Shown here: positions 46,670-56,184 of the stretch, one piece after another | How the letters are laid out: each line of letters starts with the position of its first letter | Position numbering within the stretch: the stretch's first letter is position 1 | Origin: Serinibacter arcticus | GTDB lineage: Bacteria > Actinomycetota > Actinomycetes > Actinomycetales > Beutenbergiaceae | Assembly (NCBI RefSeq): GCF_004786095.1 | Contig: NZ_RHPJ01000002.1 | Coordinates: 434,001-498,000, forward strand | Direction: 5' to 3' | DNA length: 64,000 nucleotides | Position numbers and translations under genes: made by a program | The notes under the pieces: generated by a model | Database searches by the model: none | The model's input: only the letters and a program-made list of their open reading frames with translations | What the model was told of the DNA's origin: nothing

Positions 46670-48340
46670 TCAGGGGCGGGCGCCCCCGCCCGCCGGCGGC
46701 TGGCCGCCACCGCCGGGGCCGCCTCCCATGCCGCCGCCGCCCCCGCCGCCCATCCCACCGGCCGCAGCTTCACCGGCCGTCACGGTGACGGACGTGCCGC
46801 CGTCGACCGTCACGGTGTAGCTCTCACCGGACGTCACCGCCGAGGACGAGTACACGACCGACGCCGTCTGCTTCGTCGCGGTGAACGTCGCCACCTCCTC
46901 ACCCGAGGCGGACGTCACCACCACGCTCGAGCCCGCCGCCGCGCTCACCGACGCCGAGATCCACCCCTGAGCTGAGGAGGACGGCGACATCGCCATCCCC
47001 GCCGACCCCAGCGCCACGACGGTGCCGCCCGAGACGTCGAACGCGCCGTCGACGTCGAGCGCCCCGTTGCCGTCGTTCGTCGGCCCGTTCACGACCACGT
47101 CGCCGCCCGTCACGGTGAAGGCGCCGTTCGCGTCGATCCCGTCGCCGTCGGAGTTCACGAGCACCGATCCGGCGGACACCAAGATCCACGGCTCGGCCAC
47201 GACGTCGGACGCCGCGTTGATCCCGTCGTCGGACGAGGTCACGTCAACCGCAGCCCCGGCCAGCGTCACGGTCGCGCCCTCGATCCCCTCGGTCGACTCC
47301 GTGACCGTCACCGTGCCGCCGCCGAGCACGACCTCGGCCTCGCCCTTCACGCCGTCGTCGACGGCGGAGACCGTCACCTCACCGCCGCCCACGAGCGTGT
47401 CGGTCTGGGCCACGACGCCGTCGTCGCCCGCCGTCACGTCGACCGTGCCGTCGAGGACAGCGATGTAGCCGGCCGTGCCGTCCTCGGTGTCGTCGGACTT
47501 GAGCCCGTCGCCACCGGAGGTCATCGTCAGCGTTCCGCCGAGGACCACGAGGTAGTCCTTGCCGCGCACGCTGTCGTCGACCGCGGTCACGGTGATGTTG
47601 CCGCCCGCGATGACGAGGCCGTCCTTGGACGTGATGCCGTCGTAGGAGCTGCTCGTGACGGTGAGCGCGCCGGTGCCGGCGATCGTCAGGTCGGCGGTGG
47701 AGAAGAGGGCGGCGTTGGGCTCGTCCGTGCCGTCGGCGTAGACGTAGGTCTCGGCGTCGGTCAGCGCGTTCGTCGAACCGTCGGCCAGCACGACGACGAC
47801 GCTCCCCGCGTCCGTCACCTGCAGCGGCGAGGTGGTGGAGGAGGTGAGGGTCGCGCCGTCGAGCACGATCCGGACCACGCCGTCGTCGGCCGAATCGACC
47901 ACGATCGCGCCGTCGGTCAGCTCGCCCGAGACCACATAGGTCCCGGAGGCGGTGATGGTGACGGTGCCGCCGTCGACCGTGACGCCCTCGCCGTCCACGG
48001 AGGCCGTGTCGCCCTCGAGCGTGATGGCGACGGCGGAGGCCGCGTCGTAGGACGCGTCACCCTCCTCGTAGGCCAGGTTGGCGGCCAGGGCGTCGTCCAC
48101 GCTCGTGCTGCCGGTCGTGGCGGTGGCGGCCGCGGTGGCCGTGTCCGTCGTCGCCTCCCCGGAGTCCGCGGATGACGACGAGGACGACGACGCCGAAGCC
48201 TCGTCCGTCCCGGTCGCCGTCGCGCTGTCGGTGCTGCACGCGACGAGGGCGCCGAGGCCGAGCCCGGCGGCGAGCAGCCCGGCGGTGGTCCTGCGCAGGG
48301 CGGTGGGACGGAAGCGGCGGGGCGTGGTGGAGGGACGCAT
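46670..48340 (-). CDS. Carbohydrate-binding-domain lipoprotein (DUF4353-like)
   Basis: This is a 556-residue predicted lipoprotein. The lipobox is LVACS (Cys near 35), with a Ser/Thr-rich linker to about 80. A long beta-helix-like region of repeated short strands follows, each carrying DG or DD turns (SYDGITSKDGLVIAGGNITV; SGGDGLKSDD; SSDDGINAASDV; NSDGDGIDANGAF). The C-terminus ends in a glycine-rich tail (GGMGGGGGGGMGGGPGGGG). This matches the carbohydrate-binding proteins often encoded with VTC-type polyphosphate polymerases and DUF4956 proteins, as here. It is last in that operon, 12 bases after the polymerase gene. Its ligand is unknown. Confidence 0.85.
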   Translation of the reverse strand: MRPSTTPRRFRPTALRRTTAGLLAAGLGLGALVACSTDSATATGTDEASASSSSSSSADSGEATTDTATAAATATTGSTSVDDALAANLAYEEGDASYDAASAVAITLEGDTASVDGEGVTVDGGTVTITASGTYVVSGELTDGAIVVDSADDGVVRIVLDGATLTSSTTSPLQVTDAGSVVVVLADGSTNALTDAETYVYADGTDEPNAALFSTADLTIAGTGALTVTSSSYDGITSKDGLVIAGGNITVTAVDDSVRGKDYLVVLGGTLTMTSGGDGLKSDDTEDGTAGYIAVLDGTVDVTAGDDGVVAQTDTLVGGGEVTVSAVDDGVKGEAEVVLGGGTVTVTESTEGIEGATVTLAGAAVDVTSSDDGINAASDVVAEPWILVSAGSVLVNSDGDGIDANGAFTVTGGDVVVNGPTNDGNGALDVDGAFDVSGGTVVALGSAGMAMSPSSSAQGWISASVSAAAGSSVVVTSASGEEVATFTATKQTASVVYSSSAVTSGESYTVTVDGGTSVTVTAGEAAAGGMGGGGGGGMGGGPGGGGQPPAGGGARP

Positions 48341-48352
48341 AGGAGAACTCCT

Positions 48353-49135
48353 TCAGAGGGTGGTGGTCGAGGGGGTGGTGGTCGCGGCGAGGCCCTGGAG
48401 GTCGCGCACGACGCGGTGCCAGCGGTTGTGGTGCAGCGGCTCGTCGCTGGTGAGCGCGAGCCCGCAGGTGTACTTGGACAGGCGGGTGGGGCGGACGCCG
48501 TCGCGCCACAGGAGGCGGTCGAGCTCGCACGGACGGCCGGTCGTCTTGGTCTCGACGATCGCGTGGCCCGGGAGGGTGAGGGTCCGGCCGGTCAGGGTGG
48601 AGCGCCACGTGAGGGCGGTGTCGACCGTGACCCGGCTGCCGCTGGCGGGCAGGTAGTAGGTGGTGCGGTCGTAGGTGACCTCGAGGACCGGGGTGAGCGG
48701 GCCGATCTCGTGCCCGGTGCGCAGCCGCACGGTGGTGGGGGCGAAGCGCTGGTGCTCCCCGCGCGAGGCGAGGCTGAGGTCGAGCCGGTCCTTGACCGTC
48801 TCGCCGCGGGCCGAGCGCGTCTTGACCTCGAGGAAGGTCAGACCGGAGTCGAGGTAGCTGCGGTTGCGGACCTTGAACCGGCTGGCCCGCGCGTGGGCCG
48901 CGAGGCGGTAGGCGGTGAGGTCGGCCGTGTCGAGGTAGGTGGAGCTGTAGGCGTGGGTGGTGAGGCCGCCGATGGTCAGGAGGCGCAGGTCGGGGTCGGC
49001 GTGGTCGACGAGGTCGAGCCGCGACGTCGGGATCAGGTACTTGCGGTCGGTCCGCGTCAGGAGCGGCGCGGTGGCCACGAGCTCCTCCAGAGTGATCGCC
49101 CTCGCGTGCGGGGCGACGGCGGTGGTCGCGCTCAT
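48353..49135 (-). CDS. VTC-type polyphosphate polymerase domain protein
   Basis: This is a 260-residue soluble protein of the VTC/CYTH-like triphosphate tunnel fold. Basic and acidic tunnel residues are visible: LTRTDRKYLIP near residue 30, YLDTADL, RFKVRNRSYLDS, FLEVKTRSARGETVKDRL and the closing SKYTCGLAL. The yeast VTC4 domain makes polyphosphate from ATP on this fold; bacterial versions linked with DUF4956 are not well characterised. The start ATG 49135 overlaps the DUF4956 stop by four bases. The long upstream frame is antisense shadow. Confidence 0.88.
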   Translation of the reverse strand: MSATTAVAPHARAITLEELVATAPLLTRTDRKYLIPTSRLDLVDHADPDLRLLTIGGLTTHAYSSTYLDTADLTAYRLAAHARASRFKVRNRSYLDSGLTFLEVKTRSARGETVKDRLDLSLASRGEHQRFAPTTVRLRTGHEIGPLTPVLEVTYDRTTYYLPASGSRVTVDTALTWRSTLTGRTLTLPGHAIVETKTTGRPCELDRLLWRDGVRPTRLSKYTCGLALTSDEPLHHNRWHRVVRDLQGLAATTTPSTTTL

Positions 49136-49851
49136 CGCGTCGCCGCCGAGGTCGCGGGGTCGAGGGACGACGCCGGAGCCCGGGTGGGGGAGTCCAGCGC
49201 ATCGAGGGCGGTGGCGCGGGGCGCCGTGGCCGGCGTCGGCGTCGGCGTCCCGTGGGCGCTCGCGGCCAGGATGCTCGCGCGGGGGAAGCGGCCGGAGCCG
49301 GGGCGGAGGCGGTAGCGCACGTCGACCCAGGTGGAGTCGTTGACGAGGTCGAGGCGCTGGACGTGGACGGCGCGGACGTCGGCGCCCAGCATCGCCTCGA
49401 GGTGGTCCCGGAGCTCGTTCTCGTCGCTGATGGCGCGGTCGAGCACGATGGTCTGGCTGCGCGAGGAGGGCAGGAGGCGCGGGTGGTCGGCGACGTAGAT
49501 GACGCCGACGACGAGCGCCATCCCCGCGGCGGCGAGCCAGACCGGGCTGGGGGCGAGGCCGCCGAGGAGGCCGATCGCGAGCGACGCGAAGTAGTAGGCG
49601 ACCTCGCGCTGGCTCAGCTCGTCCGAGCGCAGGCGGATGATCGAGAGGACACCAAGGAGCCCGAGCCCGAGGCCCGCGCCGACGGCGGAGCTTGCCAGCG
49701 TGGCCGACACCGTGAAGACCCCGATGTTGATGCCGAGGTAGGCGACCACGAGATCGCGACGGTGGTGGCGCGGGTGGTACAGGCCGAACACGAGAACGGC
49801 GATGGCGGCGAGGTCGGCTGCCAGCAGGGTGAGGGTGGTGCTGATCGTCAT
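49132..49851 (-). CDS. DUF4956 membrane protein
   Basis: This is a 239-residue protein with four membrane helices in the first 130 residues. The family hallmark LLGVLSIIRLRSDELSQREV lies between helices three and four. A soluble C-terminal domain (QTIVLDRAISDENELRDHLE) and a Thr/Pro/Ala-rich tail follow. By analogy with the VTC complex it may anchor the polymerase and form or gate a membrane path for its product; that is inference. ATG 49851 has GAAGGAG upstream, and an ATG nine codons earlier lacks one. It is first in the three-gene operon. Confidence 0.87.
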   Translation of the reverse strand: MTISTTLTLLAADLAAIAVLVFGLYHPRHHRRDLVVAYLGINIGVFTVSATLASSAVGAGLGLGLLGVLSIIRLRSDELSQREVAYYFASLAIGLLGGLAPSPVWLAAAGMALVVGVIYVADHPRLLPSSRSQTIVLDRAISDENELRDHLEAMLGADVRAVHVQRLDLVNDSTWVDVRYRLRPGSGRFPRASILAASAHGTPTPTPATAPRATALDALDSPTRAPASSLDPATSAATR

Positions 49852-50111
49852 GGGGGCTCCTTCGGTGAGGAGTCCCATTCAGGTGGGGCGCGCTGTGTGG
49901 TTGCTGTGCGGCGGCACAGGGGTGGCTGCGAGATGGGGGTGGGACGACGGCGGGTGGCTGGGCCCGCTGTGGGGGGCTGGAGGTTGCGTGTGCGGACCGG
50001 TGCGATAGGCGGCGTGCTCGCTTTGGTGGGACGGGGTCCGGCAGGGTAGCCTCGTTCGAGCTGATCGGCCCCGGCTGCGTCCCGCCAGACGCGCCGGAGC
50101 CGTTCGGTCTT

Positions 50112-50200
50112 GGAGACGTCGCATAGCCAGGTCTAGTGCGCGGCCCTGCTAAGGCCGTGAAGGGGCAACTCTTCCGTGGGTTCAAATCCCACCGTCTCCG
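50112..50200 (+). tRNA. tRNA-Ser (anticodon GCT)
   Basis: The acceptor stem GGAGACG pairs with CGTCTCC, followed by discriminator G. The anticodon loop is CTGCTAA. A long class II variable arm and the TTCAAAT T-loop are present. It reads AGC/AGU codons. The low-GC defence island starts right after its 3' end, so it is the probable insertion site. Confidence 0.96.
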
Positions 50201-50282
50201 CAATAGTGGTTCGGCACGATCAGACCTAGTAGATCAATCTGACAAACCGCCACCTTGCAAAAGCACTCGAGCCAGGAGACCG

Positions 50283-51890
50283 GTGGATAGCAGTTTCACT
50301 TTCGTCGATCTCTTCGCAGGCGTGGGCGGGTTTCACGCTGCGTTATCCGGGCTGGGTGGACGATGTGTGTATGTCGCTGAAAAGGACCGTCACGCGAGAG
50401 ACGTCTACACAAAGGCGTGGATACCTGAGGGCGACCTAGGTGTACATGTTACCGAGGACATCAACGACGACGTTCCACTTGACGCGGGCCACTCGATCCA
50501 AGATCTGCTCGAGCGGGCTAACGCTGGAAAGATCGCACTTGCGAATATCCCAGAAGACTTTGACGTCCTGACTGCGGGCTTCCCTTGCCAGGCCTTCAGC
50601 AAGTCGGGCAAGCAAGAAGGAATTCTGGACGCGGTCAGAGGAACGCTCTTCCACAATATTCTCGTGATCGTCGCGATGAGGCGGCCCAAAATCGTCTTCC
50701 TCGAGAATGTCAAGAATCTGGTCGGCCCTCTGCATCGCGAGACGACCTTCGCAACAATCGTAAGATCCTTGTCCGATCTCGGGTACGCCGTCAATCCGGA
50801 GCCCACAATTTTCTCGCCACACCAAATCCCGCCGGAGCAGGGTGGGGGACCGCAAAATCGCGAGCGCGTCTACATCCTTGCAGTTCGACGGGACCTGACG
50901 CCCACGACATCCCCGTTCGATCGACCCAAGAACTCCACGTGGTCACCCGAAACCTGGGCGATCGCTACCACGCCCCTTGTTGATCTAGACGGAATCCCAG
51001 CCGTTGTGACTCGCGAATGGATCGACTCCATTCGACCAAACGACGAGACTCTCGCAGAGTCGGCCGAAAATCTTGTAGCACGCTATCTGGGCTCGCAAAC
51101 TGAGTATCGCTTATCCGGGAGCGACACGTGGTTCGATGCGTATCAGCTTCTAATCGCGAACGTCGTATCGACTCGCAAGAGGTCTATCCGAGGGGCATGG
51201 TTCCCAGGGCACCCAATTTGGTTCGACGTGGCGGACAAGAAGTGGCTCGCTCGAGAAAGAGCGGACGCTGCAAAGCACCGACATGGTGGCGAGCACGTTC
51301 GAGAGTGGAAGGATCAGTTCCTCGACCGATCGTTGGCTTTCGTCGAAAACTATGCCGCCCAACTTGTAGGACCGGAGAGCGGTGACACGCTCAGAACAAT
51401 CCTGAACCTACCCAACAATGCTTGGCGTAAACTCGAGTGGCAGGCGAAGGACGCGCGCTCGTTAGACGCTTGTCTCATACAGCTTCGCCCGTCCGGCGTG
51501 CGCGTCAAGAAGGCGAACTATGCGCCGGCATTAGTCGCCATCAATCAAGCCCCCATCCTTGGAAGCGAACGCCGTCGGATTACGCCGTACGAAGCGGGGC
51601 GTCTGCAAGGCTTCCCTGATCGCGTTTACGAGGCAATGCTGAAGACCGGCCAGCCAACCGGACAGTCGTACAAGCAGTTCGGTAACGCGGTGCATGTTGG
51701 AACCGTGCGATTCGCCTTCGTCCATTTTGTCTGTCATCACTTTGAAGACACCCAGGCGGATAGACTGGGCGGTCTCGGACGCCTGATTGAACGGTGCAAA
51801 GAGATCCGATCTAGGTGGGAGGGAGTTGCCGCGCCACCAGCAAGGTCGACCGAGATCAGCGCGCACGCCGCGCTTGCAGAACGGGAGTAG
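50283..51890 (+). CDS. DNA (cytosine-5) methyltransferase of the Mza-type system
   Basis: This is a 535-residue C5-cytosine methyltransferase. In order it has motif I (FVDLFAGVGGFHAAL, residues 7-21), the catalytic motif IV (GFPCQAFSKSG, Cys near 100), motif VI (FLENVKNL near 140), motif VIII (PQNRERVYIL near 190), motif IX (ITPYEAGRLQGFPD near 435) and motif X (SYKQFGNAVHV near 463). About 230 residues between VIII and IX form the target-recognition region, which is larger than in many single-site enzymes. It should mark host DNA as self. GTG 50283 follows AGGAG. Upstream frame overlaps tRNA-Ser and is not coding. A 125-base gap separates it from the next gene. Confidence 0.92.
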   Translation: MDSSFTFVDLFAGVGGFHAALSGLGGRCVYVAEKDRHARDVYTKAWIPEGDLGVHVTEDINDDVPLDAGHSIQDLLERANAGKIALANIPEDFDVLTAGFPCQAFSKSGKQEGILDAVRGTLFHNILVIVAMRRPKIVFLENVKNLVGPLHRETTFATIVRSLSDLGYAVNPEPTIFSPHQIPPEQGGGPQNRERVYILAVRRDLTPTTSPFDRPKNSTWSPETWAIATTPLVDLDGIPAVVTREWIDSIRPNDETLAESAENLVARYLGSQTEYRLSGSDTWFDAYQLLIANVVSTRKRSIRGAWFPGHPIWFDVADKKWLARERADAAKHRHGGEHVREWKDQFLDRSLAFVENYAAQLVGPESGDTLRTILNLPNNAWRKLEWQAKDARSLDACLIQLRPSGVRVKKANYAPALVAINQAPILGSERRRITPYEAGRLQGFPDRVYEAMLKTGQPTGQSYKQFGNAVHVGTVRFAFVHFVCHHFEDTQADRLGGLGRLIERCKEIRSRWEGVAAPPARSTEISAHAALAERE

Positions 51891-52015
51891 AGCAGCGCCG
51901 CCCGTAGAGGCGACGATGTAGGTGGCTGCACCATCGGCGCTGAGGGAGCCGACGAGATGACACACCGACTGAGGTGCACGCCGGCCGCGCGACGATGCAC
52001 TTCAGTGAGTAGTCT

Positions 52016-53509
52016 GTGCAGGTAGGGCTCAGCGAGGAGTCACGGCACCACTACCACATGCGAGGGTCGTTGAAATACGAAGAGGCGCCTCCGGGCCCCG
52101 AACTTATGGAGTCGATGCGTGCCGTCGGCTATGACCTCGAGACCGCGGTCGCAGACATCGTCGACAACTCAATCGCAGCTCGTGCGACAGCGGTCAATAT
52201 CGCTTTCAGCTCTGCCGGGAACCGCTGGATCTCCATCACCGATGATGGAGTGGGCATGGCGTACGCGGAACTTCGCGAATCGATGCGGCTGGCTACGAAG
52301 AGCCCGACCACGGATCGGTCGGGATCGGACCTAGGTCGGTTTGGCCTCGGGCTGAAGACGGCCTCGCTCTCCCAGTGCCGACGCTTGACGGTGATCTCTC
52401 GCCGCGATGCGAAAGTGTCAGCCATGCGCTGGGACCTCGACCATCTTGCGAGCACACGAAGCTGGGAACTTCTATCGTTGGACGAACAGGAAGTGGCCAG
52501 AACTACAGAGGTCGCTCCCCTTCAATCCGACGGAACTGTCGTCCTCTGGCAGAACACGGATCTGCTTGATTCGACAGAGGGTCCCACACAGGCTTCGCTA
52601 GACGCGGCAATCAGGCGGGTAGAACAGCATCTCTCCCTTGTCTTCCACCGATTTATAGACGGTGAGGGCGGGCCAGCGGTCAGAATCTCGATCAATGGCC
52701 GTCCAATCCGAGCTACAGATCCTTTCATGAAACACAGCCGGGCGACTCAGAGTTCACCCAAGGAGACCATCAGGATCGAAGGTGAAGTCGTCACTGTCCA
52801 GGCCTACACGCTCCCGCACGTATCGAAAGTCTCGGCGAAAGACCGAGCAACTGCTCACGTCTACCGGGATCTGAAGGATAGTCAGGGATTCTACGTTTAC
52901 CGCGCTCGCCGCCTTATCGTTTGGGGAACTTGGTTTAGACTGGCGGCGAGAACTGAGATGGGTAAACTCGCTCGCGTTCAGGTTGATGTTCCAAACACCC
53001 TCGATCATCTATGGACGCTTGATATCAAGAAGTCTAGGTCGACCCCGCCCCCAGTGATTAGAGATCGTCTCCGTAAACTTCAAGACCGGATTGTTCAGCC
53101 GAGTCGCCGGACCCAGGCCTATCGTGGCAGGAGCGAGCGCTCAAACGAAGTTCCCGTATGGACGGTTCTTTCCGACAGGGACGGCTTCAGATATGAAGTT
53201 AACCGGTCTCACCCGCAGGTCGAGGCGATTGAGCACGACACAACGCTCGAAGGAGTTGAGCAGATCCTGCGGCTCGTAGAGGACAACTTTCCTATCCACG
53301 ATGTTCATCTTCGTTTAACCAATGACGAGATTCCCACAAGCCGGGACGAGGCGTCGGACGTTGTCGCGGTCGACAACCTGTCGGCCGTTTGGGCGGCCTA
53401 CAGCGCGAGAGGATCAACGATCGAAGATTTGATCGCCGTCATGCAGGTCGTCGAGCCGTACAGTCGGATCCCAAATCTGAGTGACCTTATGAAGGAGCGT
53501 CTCCAATGA
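52016..53509 (+). CDS. MORC/Hsp90-type GHKL ATPase of the Mza-type system
   Basis: This is a 497-residue ATPase of the GHKL superfamily. The ATP-binding elements are the N-box (AVADIVDNSIAA near residue 47), the G1 box (ITDDGVGM near 75) and the G2 box (DLGRFGLGLKTASLSQ near 107). An S5-like second domain follows, with the sequence GFYVYRARRLIVWGTWFRLA. These are features of MORC and MutL-like proteins, which clamp DNA on ATP binding. The start is uncertain: GTG 52016 lacks a good ribosome-binding site, and ATG 52058 is the alternative, just before the conserved domain. The stop overlaps the Z1 gene start (ATGA). Confidence 0.88.
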   Translation: MQVGLSEESRHHYHMRGSLKYEEAPPGPELMESMRAVGYDLETAVADIVDNSIAARATAVNIAFSSAGNRWISITDDGVGMAYAELRESMRLATKSPTTDRSGSDLGRFGLGLKTASLSQCRRLTVISRRDAKVSAMRWDLDHLASTRSWELLSLDEQEVARTTEVAPLQSDGTVVLWQNTDLLDSTEGPTQASLDAAIRRVEQHLSLVFHRFIDGEGGPAVRISINGRPIRATDPFMKHSRATQSSPKETIRIEGEVVTVQAYTLPHVSKVSAKDRATAHVYRDLKDSQGFYVYRARRLIVWGTWFRLAARTEMGKLARVQVDVPNTLDHLWTLDIKKSRSTPPPVIRDRLRKLQDRIVQPSRRTQAYRGRSERSNEVPVWTVLSDRDGFRYEVNRSHPQVEAIEHDTTLEGVEQILRLVEDNFPIHDVHLRLTNDEIPTSRDEASDVVAVDNLSAVWAAYSARGSTIEDLIAVMQVVEPYSRIPNLSDLMKERLQ

Positions 53510-56184
53510 ATTCTGACTCTCAGGAGCGCGTGACGCGACTCGTCACAGTATCGACGGCTCACTTTGCTGGCAGGGAGATCGAGGAGGACAGTCTCGACCA
53601 GACGCTAGCACTGTTCGGACAGTTGTACACATGTTCGCCTGAGGAGATTCAGCAGGCTAAACAACTACTCATGGACAGGCTATCCGTCAAGATGGACGCC
53701 GGCGTGGCCGTAGTAGCGCCTGCTTTCAGGCCTTGGCTACAAGAAGCCATGGCTGGGACCACGCTCGAGCGGTGGCTGGCGTACAAGCAGATGCTTTCTC
53801 AGGAGGGCCTGCCGACGAACGTCCTGCGAACTATGGACAAACAGACGGACAGGATCGTTGAACTACTCGGGGACCCTCGAGCAATTGGTAACTGGCAGCG
53901 CCGTGGACTGATCATCGGTGACGTGCAGTCTGGAAAAACTGCGACCTATCTCGGAATCCTAAACAAGGCCGCCGACCTTGGTTACAAGTTGATCATTGTT
54001 CTAGCCGGTAACACTGAGTCCTTGCGTCGACAGACGCAGCTTCGGGTTGACGAGGGGTTCATCGGGCGAGATTCGCGCGTCACTGGGGCTCGCCTGACAT
54101 CTGCCGCAAAGACGTCGTACGTCGGAATCGGTACCATCGATAAGTCGATCGCAACTGCTACGGGGTTGACGACGCAACTACGTGATTTTGGCAAGAAGAA
54201 TCAGCAGGTCTTGAACCTGCAAGTCGGTGCGAGCACGGTAAATCCTCACATTCTTGTCGTCAAGAAGAACAAGGCGGTTCTTAACGCTGTTCAGGATTGG
54301 CTCCGCTCTCAAGCCGCAACGGGCAAGTCCCTCGATCTGCCGCTGCTGCTTCTGGACGATGAATCAGATTACGCGTCGGTCAACACGAGCGGCGAGGATG
54401 ACCCGACTGCCATTAACAAGGCAATCAGGTCAATCCTCGAACGATCCAGCCGAGCTTCGTATCTAGCTTTTACCGCGACGCCATTCGCTAATATCTTCAT
54501 CGATGAGTCCGTCGAGGACGACCTCTTTCCGCGCGATTACATCTACGCGCTGGAGGCCCCCTCCAACTACGTTGGGCCCGAGAGTACCTTCGGCGGGGGT
54601 TCCCTCAGTGAACCGCTTGACCCAGTAGGGGCTGCAGCCACGTTCCCCTTCGGCCACAAGTCTCAACTTCAAGTCGATAACCTTCCGGAATCGCTCCACG
54701 ACGCCACACGTTCGTTCCTTATCGCCTGCGCTATCCGCGACATTCGCGGCGATCGAGGGCCGCGCTCGATGCTTGTAAACGTTAGCCGATTCGTAAACGT
54801 CCAGCAACAGGTGCATCGGCTTTTGCAGTCCTACTTTGCGGATCTCTTAAACGCGATCGAATTCCACTCAGAATCGTTTGCTCACGGCTCATTCAACGAA
54901 CTGTTGAGTCTTGTCAGATCGACCTTCGAACAGCATTACGCCTGGGTTGGAGAACCCTGGGAAGACGTGCTCTCGGCACTGTCTGGTGCCGCAAGAGACG
55001 TTTCAGTGACTCTGCATAATTCGAAAGTAGATCGCGCTATCAGTGAGGGAGATCCTTGGGAAATGCCTCGCAGCGTGATCGCTGTGGGCGGAGATGTCTT
55101 GAGTCGGGGGCTCACGCTTTCCGGTCTGACGGTTAGCTATTTCTACCGAAAGGCTGCGGCTGCCGACACGCTCATGCAGATGGCGCGGTGGTTCGGATAC
55201 CGCGACGGGTATCACGATCTCTGTAGGCTCTGGATCGATCCGGTAGTAGCGGCGGACTTTATGCATGTAGACAGTTCGATTCGTGAATTGAGGGCTGAAC
55301 TTCGGGTTATGCACGCACTCAACTTGACGCCCCGAGATTTCGGAATCGCGGTCAGGGACCATCCTGACGCGCTACTGATCACAGCTCGAAACAAGATGAA
55401 GGCAACGAGTACCGAGACCAAGACCGTATCGTTGGTTGGGCGGTCGCTGGAGTCCGTCAAGTTGAGTTCCGACCTGTCGAGTCAGCAGGCAAACATCGAT
55501 CTTCTCGACACGCTGGTCGCGGAAACCGGTGTGGGAATCCTCGATGAGAACGCGAATCGACACCTTGGCGTCGTCGGAGCCGGGGTGGTGGGCGAGTTCG
55601 TCGAAAAGTTCCAGACCCATGGCTCTGAGATAAGTCTGAGTTCTTCACTTGCTGCTCACGTCCGCGCTCAATCGGATCCTGCGATGCGCCAGTGGGACGT
55701 AGTCGTCATGTCAGGCAAGGGCGCGGAGATCGAAATCGGTCAAGCCAGTTTGAAGATGACAAGGCGCAAAGTTGTCACAGACGACACGGGCCTCCTTCGG
55801 GTATCTGACAAGGGCCGCATCGCCAGCAACTTGGATGTTGCGCGAACTTTGTTAACGCCCGACCAGCGCCATCAGTTTGCGTTGGCGAATCCGGATGTCG
55901 ACCCGTCTAGGGTGCCTGAGAGTCGGTATTTCGGCCTACTTCGTCGGCCTGCGATCATGATTTATCCCATCGAACCAACGTTTCCCTCTACCCCCGGACC
56001 ATCTGTACTCGCCCCGCTTGTATCGTACAAACTCGTATTCCCCGGAGATTCTACGAAGGGGAACCATAGTGCAAACTCGGTCCGCTACGTTTTAAACACC
56101 GTGGCTATCAAGGCCCAGGTCTTTCTGCAAGAGTTGATACTGACTGACGATGACGACAGCATCGGAGTGGACGATGAGGTCTGA
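53506..56184 (+). CDS. Z1-domain ATPase of the Mza-type system
   Basis: This is an 892-residue superfamily II-like ATPase. Its elements are Walker A (IGDVQSGKTATYLGIL near 138), Walker B (LLLLDDESDYASVNT near 283), a helicase motif III-like SYLAFTATPFANIFID near 320, and the Z1 domain core (VIAVGGDVLSRGLTLSGLTV near 525, then ADTLMQMARWFGYRDGY). It likely translocates on or remodels DNA, working with the MORC ATPase and the nuclease-fold protein. It is joined to the MORC gene by a four-base overlap and to the next gene by an 11-base overlap. Codon use is A/T-richer than the host's. Confidence 0.92.
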   Translation: MNSDSQERVTRLVTVSTAHFAGREIEEDSLDQTLALFGQLYTCSPEEIQQAKQLLMDRLSVKMDAGVAVVAPAFRPWLQEAMAGTTLERWLAYKQMLSQEGLPTNVLRTMDKQTDRIVELLGDPRAIGNWQRRGLIIGDVQSGKTATYLGILNKAADLGYKLIIVLAGNTESLRRQTQLRVDEGFIGRDSRVTGARLTSAAKTSYVGIGTIDKSIATATGLTTQLRDFGKKNQQVLNLQVGASTVNPHILVVKKNKAVLNAVQDWLRSQAATGKSLDLPLLLLDDESDYASVNTSGEDDPTAINKAIRSILERSSRASYLAFTATPFANIFIDESVEDDLFPRDYIYALEAPSNYVGPESTFGGGSLSEPLDPVGAAATFPFGHKSQLQVDNLPESLHDATRSFLIACAIRDIRGDRGPRSMLVNVSRFVNVQQQVHRLLQSYFADLLNAIEFHSESFAHGSFNELLSLVRSTFEQHYAWVGEPWEDVLSALSGAARDVSVTLHNSKVDRAISEGDPWEMPRSVIAVGGDVLSRGLTLSGLTVSYFYRKAAAADTLMQMARWFGYRDGYHDLCRLWIDPVVAADFMHVDSSIRELRAELRVMHALNLTPRDFGIAVRDHPDALLITARNKMKATSTETKTVSLVGRSLESVKLSSDLSSQQANIDLLDTLVAETGVGILDENANRHLGVVGAGVVGEFVEKFQTHGSEISLSSSLAAHVRAQSDPAMRQWDVVVMSGKGAEIEIGQASLKMTRRKVVTDDTGLLRVSDKGRIASNLDVARTLLTPDQRHQFALANPDVDPSRVPESRYFGLLRRPAIMIYPIEPTFPSTPGPSVLAPLVSYKLVFPGDSTKGNHSANSVRYVLNTVAIKAQVFLQELILTDDDDSIGVDDEV

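Noticed and set aside
49879-50124. Minus-strand frame upstream of DUF4956
   Set aside because: It is Arg/Pro/His-rich shadow sequence that runs into the tRNA; there is no ribosome-binding site or family pattern.
50136-50282. Methyltransferase start inside tRNA-Ser
   Set aside because: The first 49 codons overlap the tRNA and its 3' flank. GTG 50283 has a ribosome-binding site and directly precedes motif I.
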